Assembly: GCA_947588325.1 (NCBI GenBank)
Contig: CANPYH010000084.1
Location: 1-5,989 of the forward strand
DNA from: an uncultured Clostridia bacterium
GTDB lineage: Bacteria; Bacillota; Clostridia; Christensenellales; Pumilibacteraceae
Reading direction: 5' to 3'
DNA length: 5,989 nucleotides
The notes below the pieces were generated by a model. The model ran no database searches and was not told the origin of the DNA. It saw only the letters and a program-made list of their open reading frames with translations. This document shows, in pieces, positions 1-5,989 of this stretch. Made by a program: the position numbers and the translations under genes. The number at the start of each line of letters is the position of its first letter. The stretch's first letter is position 1.

Positions 1-3
1 GGT

Positions 4-9
4 CTCCTT
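4..9 (-). promoter_or_regulatory. Shine-Dalgarno for a gene starting just beyond the left edge
   Basis: After the purL tandem stop, the minus strand reads GCAAGGAGACC up to the window edge. AAGGAG is a strong Shine-Dalgarno, and only 3 bases of spacer remain inside the window, so a start codon is expected a few bases outside. This suggests the operon continues past purL. The identity of that gene cannot be read here. Confidence 0.6.
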
Positions 10-14
10 GCTTA

Positions 15-3000
15 TTACTTGAAGTACTTAACGCCCGACTCGAACAGTTTCATGTCGAAGTTGAACGGTATGTTTTTATACAGATTATCCCCCGCGCGCT
101 CGGTATGCCCCATTTTGCCGTATATGCGCCCGTCGGCGCTCGTTATGCCCTCTATCGCGTACATCGATCCGTTGGGGTTATACGGCGAAAGCATGGTCGC
201 GTTGCCGTCGAGATCGCAATATTGCGTGGCTATCTGCCCGTTCTCGGCAAGCGCTTTCAGGTCGCTCTCCGAAGCGACGAACCGACCCTCTCCGTGCGAA
301 ACGGCGACGCCGTATACCTCGCCCGTTTGGGTCGCCGAAAGCCAGGGCGATATATTCGAAGCGACGCGCACGGTCACTATTTGCGAAACGTGGCGAGCTA
401 TATTATTAAACGTCAGCGTGGGATCCTCCGCGCCCTGTGCGGCTATGTCCGCGCCCGGCAGCAGTCCCGTCTTGACGAGCGCCTGGAAGCCATTGCATAT
501 GCCGAGCACAAGCCCGTCACGCACGCCGAGCAGTTCGTGAACGGCGTCGGCTATCTTGGGGTTGCGGAAGGTCGTCGCGATAAACTTGCCCGAACCGTCG
601 GGTTCGTCGCCGCCCGAGAAGCCGCCCGGGAACATTAGTATCTGCGCGAGTGAGAGCCGCTTGACTATCTCGTCGACGCTCTCGTCTATCTCGCTCGCCG
701 TCCTGTTGCGCAACACGAATATATCCGCCTCCGCGCCCGCTCTTTCAAACGCTCTTGCCGTGTCATATTCGCAGTTAGTGCCCGGGAATACGGGTATAAA
801 CACGCGGGGCCGCGCCGCCTTATTACTCCCGACGCGAATGTTCTTCGCCTGATAAGACAGGCTGGGAGCGTCGCCCTTTGCGGGAGCGGTGGTGCGGTAC
901 ACCTTCTCGAGCGTGCGGGCGTATGCGTCGCGGTAGTGCGTTATGGGCACCCTTTGCGACACGCTGATATACTCCCCGCGCGCGTCGTATTTAATCTTTC
1001 CGTCCGTAGTTACGCCCTGATGCGCCGTGGAGAAGCCGAAGAGCTTGCAATCGAACTCGTCAAACGCCTCGGGTTTGTTTACGCCGACAAGCAGGTCGCC
1101 GAGGCTGTTGGTAAACGCGCTCCTGTCGAGGACATTGAAGAAGAAGCCGATGCCCTCGCCGAGGCAGGACTTAATCATCGCCGCCGCCGAGCCGCCCTCT
1201 TCGGGAACCTGACAGAAGAACACGTTGCCCTTAAGTATTTCCTCGCGCAGTTTGTCCATCAGCCGTTTTGCATACTCGAAGTCGGGCATGCCGCTCTTAT
1301 CCCTCCTCATACGAATGCGGAATACGCACTTTTTCGGGGGGACAACGTTGGTTATCAATGTGCGCGCGTCGGCGGGAGCGAGTGCGAAGGATATAAGCGT
1401 GGGCGGTACGTCGAGATTTTCAAACGAGCCGCTCATGGAGTCCTTGCCCCCAATCGCGCCGAGGCCGAGCTTCATCTGTGCATAGAACGCGCCGAGGAGA
1501 GCCGCCGTCGGCTTGCCCCAACGCTTGGGATCGTCGCCCAACTTCTCGAAAAATTCCTGCAAAGTGAGGCGAACCTTCTTATAGTCCGCGCCCGTTGCCG
1601 CCACCTTCATAACGCTCATCAGCACCGAGTACGCCGCGCCGACGAAGCAGTTCTGACTGAGCAGTTCGGGGTAGCAAGCGTACGCCGACACCGTTGCGGT
1701 CGTGGTGCCGGCCGTAGGAAGGAGCGCCGCCATGGCTACCGACGGGGTCATCTGGTACTTGCCGCCGAAGGGCATAAATACCGTGCCTGCGCCGATAGTG
1801 GAGTCGAACATCTCCACAAGCCCCTTGTGCGAGCAGACGTTCTGATCGGCAAGCGCCGTCTTGAGCGCGCGCGACCAGTCCTCGCGCTCCACCGCCTTTT
1901 CGTCCTTGACCTCGTTGAAATAGGTCGGCACGGTCTCGTCGATTACGACGGTATGTTCCTGCGTCGCGCCGTTGGTATCGAGGAAGGCGCGGGAAAGGTC
2001 CACTACCTTTCTTCCGCCGTGGAACATTCTCATTCTGCCGAGATCGGTCACAGTGGCAAGCGGAGTGGCGAGCAGGTTCTCCTCCACGCAAAGACGGCGC
2101 ATTTTATCCACGTCCTCCGCGCGGACAACCACCGCCATTCTCTCCTGCGATTCGGAAATCGCAAGCTCCGTCGAGGTCAGTCCCTGATATTTTTTAGGTA
2201 CGGCGTCGAGGTCTATGTCAAGTCCCGCGGCAAGCTCTCCGACGGCGACGGATACGCCGCCCGCGCCGAAGTCGTTGCAACGTTTGATAAGCTGCGTTAC
2301 TTCCTTGTTTCTGAAAAGCCGCTGAATTTTTCTCTCGGTCAGCGGGTTACCCTTCTGCACCTCCGCGCCGCAGGTGTTAAGGCTCTCGACGGTGTGCGCT
2401 TTGGACGAACCCGTAGCGCCGCCGCAGCCGTCTCTGCCCGTTTCGCCCCCGATAAGCAGGATTACGTCCCCCGCCTTGGGCGCCTCCCGCACGACGTTTT
2501 CGGCGGGAGCCGCACCGACTACGAAGCCCGTTTCCAGCCTCTTGGCGACGTAGCCCTTGTGGTGCAATTCGTGAACCTGCCCCGTGGCAAGTCCTATCTG
2601 GTTGCCGTATGACGAGAAGCCCGCCGCAGCCGTTGTGGATATGGTGCGCTGCGGGAGCTTGCCTTTGAGCGTCTTGTTAAGCGATTCGGTTATATCCCCC
2701 GCGCCCGTCACGCGCATGGACTGATAGACGTACACGCGCCCCGAAAGCGGGTCTCTGATCGCGCCGCCGAGACAGGTCGCCGCGCCGCCGAAGGGTTCGA
2801 TCTCCGTCGGGTGGTTGTGCGTCTCGTTCTTGAACATGACCAGCCAGTCTTCTTCTTTGCCCGCGACGTCGGCTTTGACCTTGATAGAGCAGGCGTTAAT
2901 CTCCTCGCTCTCGTCGAGGTCGGGGATTTTACCCTCCTTCTTGAGCGCCCAGGCGCCCATTGTCGCCATATCCATGAGCGTCGGATATTTCTTATCCTCT

Positions 3001-3782
3001 CTGCCCGCCGCGCGCTTTTCATGCCAATCCTCGTACATTCCGAAGGCTTCGCGGCACTCGGGCACTTCCCTTTCACCTATCTCTATATCGGTGAGGTGGG
3101 TGGAAAAGGTGGTGTGACGGCAGTGGTCCGACCAATATGTGTCTATGACTTTGAGTTCGGTCTCGATCGGGTCTCTGCCCTCGCGGGAGAAGTGGTCGCG
3201 GACGAACTTGATATCCGCAAAACTCATTGCAAAGCCCATGGATTTGTGGTACGCCGCAAGTTCCTCGTCGTTCATTGCCGTGAAGCCCACCACCGTCGGT
3301 ACGGGAGCAGGCTCGTCGTATACGGCGACGAGGGTTTCGGGCTTATCCAGCGAGCAAAGCCGCGCCTCCACGGGGTTTACGAGGTACTTTTCCAGCCGAC
3401 GGGCAAGCCCCTTATCCGCACCTTTGAAGGCGTAGAGAGTGGCGGTGCGAATGAGCGGACGGGTCTTTCTCGTGAGAAGTTGGACGCACTGCGCCGCGCT
3501 GTCCGCTCTCTGGTCGTACTGCCCGGGGAGAAGTTCGGTGCCTATTACCGTGTATCCCGCAAGGTCGATACTCTCCTCGTATAATTCGTCAACGGGCGGC
3601 TCGGAGAATATAGTAACCTTCGCCTGCTCGTAGTCGGCGTCCTCCATGCCCTCTATATCATAGCGGAGAATGAGGCGCATGTCCTCGAACTTGACGGAAA
3701 ATGCGCTCTCTATCTCCATTTGTTTTTTCTGTCTGACAGTGTCGTAACCGACTTTCTTCTCTACAAATATTCGTCTTATCAT
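15..3782 (-). CDS. purL: Phosphoribosylformylglycinamidine synthase, long single-chain form with fused glutaminase
   Basis: This cytosolic enzyme converts FGAR, glutamine and ATP to FGAM, the fourth step of purine synthesis. The 1255 residues carry the whole machinery on one chain. A PurS-like N-terminal region (about 1-155) comes first, then the linker with DTYWSDHCRHTTF (214-226). Two AIRS-type synthetase halves follow: KNETHNHPTEIEPFGG (318-333), GGETGRDGCGGATGSS (445-460), NDFGAGGVS (503-511) and GGKDSMSG (778-785). The C-terminal class I glutaminase (about 992-1255) has PGTNCEYDTA, FPGGFSGGDE, LGICNGFQ (nucleophile Cys1096), VSHGEGRF (1161-1168) and GHTER (His1226/Glu1228, the rest of the likely triad). 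Start, sequence style and length match the long PurL clade common in Clostridia (TIGR01857-like) rather than the split PurS/PurQ/PurL of B. subtilis. The start is supported by an AGGGG motif and the family-like MIRRIFVEKK. Translation ends at tandem stops TAATAA (12-17). No frameshift or missing key residue is seen. Confidence 0.98.
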   Translation of the reverse strand: MIRRIFVEKKVGYDTVRQKKQMEIESAFSVKFEDMRLILRYDIEGMEDADYEQAKVTIFSEPPVDELYEESIDLAGYTVIGTELLPGQYDQRADSAAQCVQLLTRKTRPLIRTATLYAFKGADKGLARRLEKYLVNPVEARLCSLDKPETLVAVYDEPAPVPTVVGFTAMNDEELAAYHKSMGFAMSFADIKFVRDHFSREGRDPIETELKVIDTYWSDHCRHTTFSTHLTDIEIGEREVPECREAFGMYEDWHEKRAAGREDKKYPTLMDMATMGAWALKKEGKIPDLDESEEINACSIKVKADVAGKEEDWLVMFKNETHNHPTEIEPFGGAATCLGGAIRDPLSGRVYVYQSMRVTGAGDITESLNKTLKGKLPQRTISTTAAAGFSSYGNQIGLATGQVHELHHKGYVAKRLETGFVVGAAPAENVVREAPKAGDVILLIGGETGRDGCGGATGSSKAHTVESLNTCGAEVQKGNPLTERKIQRLFRNKEVTQLIKRCNDFGAGGVSVAVGELAAGLDIDLDAVPKKYQGLTSTELAISESQERMAVVVRAEDVDKMRRLCVEENLLATPLATVTDLGRMRMFHGGRKVVDLSRAFLDTNGATQEHTVVIDETVPTYFNEVKDEKAVEREDWSRALKTALADQNVCSHKGLVEMFDSTIGAGTVFMPFGGKYQMTPSVAMAALLPTAGTTTATVSAYACYPELLSQNCFVGAAYSVLMSVMKVAATGADYKKVRLTLQEFFEKLGDDPKRWGKPTAALLGAFYAQMKLGLGAIGGKDSMSGSFENLDVPPTLISFALAPADARTLITNVVPPKKCVFRIRMRRDKSGMPDFEYAKRLMDKLREEILKGNVFFCQVPEEGGSAAAMIKSCLGEGIGFFFNVLDRSAFTNSLGDLLVGVNKPEAFDEFDCKLFGFSTAHQGVTTDGKIKYDARGEYISVSQRVPITHYRDAYARTLEKVYRTTAPAKGDAPSLSYQAKNIRVGSNKAARPRVFIPVFPGTNCEYDTARAFERAGAEADIFVLRNRTASEIDESVDEIVKRLSLAQILMFPGGFSGGDEPDGSGKFIATTFRNPKIADAVHELLGVRDGLVLGICNGFQALVKTGLLPGADIAAQGAEDPTLTFNNIARHVSQIVTVRVASNISPWLSATQTGEVYGVAVSHGEGRFVASESDLKALAENGQIATQYCDLDGNATMLSPYNPNGSMYAIEGITSADGRIYGKMGHTERAGDNLYKNIPFNFDMKLFESGVKYFK

Positions 3783-3788
3783 GTGCCG

Positions 3789-3793
3789 CCCCT
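3789..3793 (-). promoter_or_regulatory. Ribosome binding site of purL
   Basis: The minus strand reads AGGGG, a 6-base spacer CGGCAC, then ATG (3780-3782), all within the 22-base gap after the purD stop. The site supports the purL start, and the short gap would allow translational coupling with purD. The motif is shorter than a full AGGAGG, so strength is uncertain. Confidence 0.7.
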
Positions 3794-3804
3794 GTTGCTT
3801 TATC

Positions 3805-5067
3805 TCAAAGCTCTTTGAGAATGTCCGTTCTGTAATGTATCTTTTCGAAAGATACGGCTTTTATGTTCTTATACGCCTTGTCCCGCGCCTCTTTAAGCGT
3901 CGGAGCAAGCGCGGTTACGCCGAGTACGCGTCCCCCGCTCGTCACGAGTTTGCCATCTTTCATAGCCGTACCCGCGTGGAATACGATTATGTCGCCGTCC
4001 ATATCCCCGAAGGTAATCTCCTTGCCCTTCTCATAGTGCTCGGGATAACCGCCGCTCGCCGCAATCACGCACACGGCGGCGTTGCCCGTCCACTCCATAA
4101 CGACCTTATCCAATGTGCCGTCAATGCACGCTTCGAATATGTCGAAGAGGTCGGTCGCCAGCCTCGGGAGTATAACCTGCGTCTCGGGATCTCCGAAACG
4201 GGCGTTGTATTCCAATACTTTTATGTCCTCGCCGTTTATCATAAGTCCTGCGTAAAGCACGCCTTTGAACTCGATACCCTCGGCGATAAGCCCCTTTAAC
4301 GTGGGGAGTAACACTTCGTCGTATATCCGCTTCTCCGTCGCCTTATCCACCTTATATGAAGGCGAGAATGTGCCCATGCCCCCCGTGTTCAAACCCTTGT
4401 TGCCGTCCAAAGCCCGCTTGTGGTCCTGACTTGTCGTCATGGGAACAATGGTCTTGCCGTCGCAGAACGCGAGAGCGGAGCACTCGAACCCAGTGAGAAA
4501 CTCCTCTATAACAATGGTATTGCCCGCGCTGCCGAACGCCTTGTCTAACATAATCTCTTTAAGCCCGTCGAGCGCTTCTTGCTTATTTGCGCATATGAGC
4601 ACCCCTTTTCCGAGCGCTAAGCCGTCGGCTTTGAGAACGGTGGGATAAGGGCAGGTTTCGAGGTACTTCGCCGCGCTGTCATAGTCGGTAAACACCTCGT
4701 ATGCCGCCGTCGGAATGCCGTATTTCTTCATTAAGTCCTTGGCAAACGACTTGCTCGCTTCCAGCCGCGCGGCGTTCGCTCTCGGTCCGAAAGCGCGGTG
4801 CCCCGCCGCCTCCAGCCTGTCCACCATGCCCGCGGCAAGGGGATCGTCGGGAGCGACAACGGTGAGGTAAATATCCTTGTGCGCCTCGACAAAAGCGAGA
4901 ACGGCGTCTATGTCCGTCGCCTTTATCTCGGGGTGGCACTCTGCCAGCGCCGCTATGCCCGCGTTGCCCGGGGCACAGTAAATTTTTCCGACTTTGTCCG
5001 ACCTCGAAAGGGAGTATACTATCGCGTGCTCTCTCCCGCCGCCGCCAATGACCAATACGTTTTTCAT
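3805..5067 (-). CDS. purD: Phosphoribosylamine-glycine ligase (GAR synthetase)
   Basis: PurD makes glycinamide ribonucleotide (GAR) from 5-phosphoribosylamine, glycine and ATP in the cytosol, the second step of purine synthesis. The 420-residue protein has the usual family length. The N-terminal nucleotide-binding motif VIGGGGREHA is at residues 6-15 and PGNAG at 33-37. The ATP-grasp region follows, with LKADGLALGKGV (145-156), VIEEFLTGFECS (186-197), DHKRALDGNKGLNTGGMG (215-232) and the metal/ATP-binding VLEYNARFGDPETQ (284-297). The C-terminal domain ends HYRTDI (411-416), typical of the family. The segment APDDPLAAGMVD (72-83) resembles clostridial homologues as I recall them. The ATG is preceded by GGAAGAGG at a 5-base spacing, and the protein begins exactly at the conserved MKNVLVIGGGG. 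It lies 66 bases after purH and 22 bases before purL, consistent with co-transcription. Half of its 28 isoleucine codons are ATA. The gene appears intact. Confidence 0.98.
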   Translation of the reverse strand: MKNVLVIGGGGREHAIVYSLSRSDKVGKIYCAPGNAGIAALAECHPEIKATDIDAVLAFVEAHKDIYLTVVAPDDPLAAGMVDRLEAAGHRAFGPRANAARLEASKSFAKDLMKKYGIPTAAYEVFTDYDSAAKYLETCPYPTVLKADGLALGKGVLICANKQEALDGLKEIMLDKAFGSAGNTIVIEEFLTGFECSALAFCDGKTIVPMTTSQDHKRALDGNKGLNTGGMGTFSPSYKVDKATEKRIYDEVLLPTLKGLIAEGIEFKGVLYAGLMINGEDIKVLEYNARFGDPETQVILPRLATDLFDIFEACIDGTLDKVVMEWTGNAAVCVIAASGGYPEHYEKGKEITFGDMDGDIIVFHAGTAMKDGKLVTSGGRVLGVTALAPTLKEARDKAYKNIKAVSFEKIHYRTDILKEL

Positions 5068-5072
5068 GCTAA

Positions 5073-5080
5073 CCTCTTCC
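5073..5080 (-). promoter_or_regulatory. Ribosome binding site of purD
   Basis: The minus strand reads GGAAGAGG, followed by the 5-base spacer TTAGC and then ATG (5065-5067). This supports the chosen purD start. A small 4-bp stem (CCGC/GCGG, 5079-5090, loop GUUU) overlaps the first two bases of the motif. It may modestly affect access to the site, but it is short and could be chance. Confidence 0.75.
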
Positions 5081-5102
5081 GCAAACGCGGTATTTTACGA
5101 TA

Positions 5103-5126
5103 CGCGGCGAAGAACTCTCCGCCGCG
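5103..5126 (-). other. Intercistronic RNA hairpin between purH and purD
   Basis: In the transcript, CGCGGCG pairs perfectly with CGCCGCG. The stem extends inward by G-U, A-U and G-C pairs, giving about 10 bp closed by the tetraloop AGUU. The hairpin begins 7 bases after the purH stop codon. No U-rich run follows it (the next bases are UAUCGUAAAA), so it does not fit an intrinsic terminator. A role in mRNA processing, 3' end protection or setting the purH:purD expression ratio is inference only. Confidence 0.6.
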
Positions 5127-5133
5127 ACCTTTA

Positions 5134-5989
5134 TCAATGTTTGAAATGTCTCTTACCCGAGAATACCATCGCGATTCCCGCCGCGTCGCAAGCGGCGACG
5201 GATTCGGCGTCCTTAATCGAGCCGCCCGGCTGAATAATCGCGGTTATGCCCGCCTTAACGCACTCTTCCACGCAATCGGGGAAGGGGAAGAAGGCGTCCG
5301 AAGCCATGACGGAGCCTTTCGCCTCCCCGCCCGCATGCGCTATCGCCTGCTGTGCCGCCCATATGCGGTTGGTCTGCCCCATGCCTATTCCCGTCGTCCG
5401 ACCGCTCTTGCCGATGACTATCGCGTTGGACTTGGTGTGCTTAACAACCTTCATGGCGAACTTCATCGCCTCGATCTCCTCGGCTGTCGGCTTGCGCTTG
5501 GTAACAACGCCTGTGCCGTAGACCGTCTTGGTCTTGCCGCTCGACGTCGTCACCGTCTCAACCTTCGCGCTCTCGGTGAATACCTCTTCGCCGTCTACCA
5601 GACACTCGTCGTATTGCTGGACGAGAAGTCCGCCGTAGACCTTCTTCATATCGTAAGCGGAGGCGTCGCGGCGCGCGGTTATGTTGTCAATTTGCAGAAG
5701 TCGGATATTCGGTTTCTGCTCGAGTATTTTAAGCGCTTCTTCGGAGTAGGACGGAGCCATTACTATCTCGATAAATATCTTGTTTATCTCCGCTGCGGTT
5801 GCGGCGTCCACTTCCCCGCTTATAGCGAGTATGCCGCCGAATACCGACACGGGATCGGACTCGTATGCGCGCATATACGCCTCGTATATGGTCTTGCCCG
5901 TTCCCACTCCGCAGGGGTTGGCGTGCTTGCAAGCCACCACCGCGGGCAGGTCACCGAACTCTTTGAGCAGTTCGAGCGCGCCGTTAGCG
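5134..5989 (-). CDS. purH: Bifunctional AICAR transformylase / IMP cyclohydrolase, C-terminal part (partial at the window edge)
   Basis: PurH is cytosolic and catalyses the last two steps of IMP synthesis: formyl transfer from 10-formyl-THF to AICAR, then ring closure to IMP. Only the last 284 residues are visible (first whole codon ends at 5988, stop TGA at 5134-5136). This is most of the AICAR transformylase domain; the N-terminal cyclohydrolase domain lies beyond the right edge. The frame is open to the edge and begins ANGALELLKEFGDLPA. An apparent start at 5940 is only an internal GTG valine codon in VVACKHANPCGVG. Visible motifs are KHANPCG (catalytic Lys-His pair, fragment residues 21-22), SDPVSVFGG, YGGLLVQ, VVTKRKPT, KVVKHTKSNAIV, ASDAFFPFPD, AIIQPGGSIKD and the terminal RHFKH. 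The segment between YGGLLVQ and VVTKRKPT is about 37 residues, longer than I recall for the B. subtilis enzyme. It is the first visible gene of the run, 66 bases before purD. Family assignment is secure. Confidence 0.97.
   Translation of the reverse strand, partial: ANGALELLKEFGDLPAVVACKHANPCGVGTGKTIYEAYMRAYESDPVSVFGGILAISGEVDAATAAEINKIFIEIVMAPSYSEEALKILEQKPNIRLLQIDNITARRDASAYDMKKVYGGLLVQQYDECLVDGEEVFTESAKVETVTTSSGKTKTVYGTGVVTKRKPTAEEIEAMKFAMKVVKHTKSNAIVIGKSGRTTGIGMGQTNRIWAAQQAIAHAGGEAKGSVMASDAFFPFPDCVEECVKAGITAIIQPGGSIKDAESVAACDAAGIAMVFSGKRHFKH

Noticed and set aside
1579..2091. Minus-strand alternative frame of 170 codons inside purL
   Set aside because: It overlaps conserved purL residues in another frame. 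The Arg/Gly-rich composition is typical of a frame-shifted reading of GC-rich coding DNA.
936..2612. Plus-strand open frame of 558 codons opposite purL
   Set aside because: It is codon-register antisense to an unmistakable purL. The translation is rich in Arg and His, matches no family I recognise, and is explained by the absence of TTA, CTA and TCA codons in purL.
2811..3584. Plus-strand open frame of 257 codons opposite the 5' part of purL
   Set aside because: It is a shadow in the same antisense register as the longer one. No recognisable domain is present and it lies wholly inside purL.
3781..4299. Plus-strand frame opposite the purD 3' end and starting at the purL start codon
   Set aside because: It is antisense to conserved purD sequence, its translation resembles no protein family, and the placement follows from purD codon bias.
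5088..5100. Possible internal promoter (TAAAAT-like -10) upstream of purD
   Set aside because: No credible -35 element lies 16-18 bases upstream, where the sequence is the GC-rich hairpin. AT-rich hexamers of this kind arise easily by chance.
5103..5126. Intrinsic terminator between purH and purD
   Set aside because: The stem is strong but no U-run follows, and purD follows closely in the same pathway and orientation.
5134..5940. Start of purH at 5940
   Set aside because: The codon is a GTG valine within the conserved VVACKHANPCG block. The frame continues with PurH-like residues to the window edge, so the gene is truncated by the window rather than starting here.

Overview
The window holds three consecutive genes of de novo purine (IMP) synthesis, all on the minus strand. 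In transcription order, right to left, they are the 3' part of purH, a complete purD, and a complete long-form purL. A strong Shine-Dalgarno sequence follows the purL stop at the left edge, so at least one more gene of the run probably starts just outside. There is no mobile element, CRISPR array, RNA gene or sign of phage. No gene-free stretch exceeds about 66 bases.

Layout: purH (5134-5989, N-terminal domain outside the window); a 66-base spacer with a strong 10-bp hairpin and the purD ribosome binding site; purD (3805-5067); a 22-base spacer with the purL ribosome binding site; purL (15-3782); then tandem stop codons and a Shine-Dalgarno for the next gene. The tight spacing, shared strand and single pathway support one polycistronic purine operon whose promoter lies beyond the right edge. 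I see no good internal promoter.

How the genes work together: PurD joins phosphoribosylamine and glycine to make GAR. After formylation to FGAR by an enzyme not encoded here, PurL uses glutamine and ATP to make FGAM. PurH carries out the last two steps, AICAR to FAICAR to IMP. PurL is a single fused polypeptide with its own glutaminase domain, so separate purS and purQ genes are not needed.

Organism: the long PurL starting MIRRIFVEKK and carrying GKMGHTER, together with the APDDPLAAGMVD segment of PurD, resembles Clostridia-type Firmicutes proteins. The DNA is moderately GC-rich by eye. Isoleucine is nevertheless written mostly as ATA (27 of 50 codons counted by hand in purD and the purH fragment), which is unusual at this composition. 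An uncultured, moderately GC-rich Clostridia lineage is my best inference; genus cannot be read from the sequence.

I found no undescribed system. The observations most worth a second look are the ATA-dominated isoleucine codon use, an apparent extra loop of about 20 residues in PurH, and the purH-purD hairpin.
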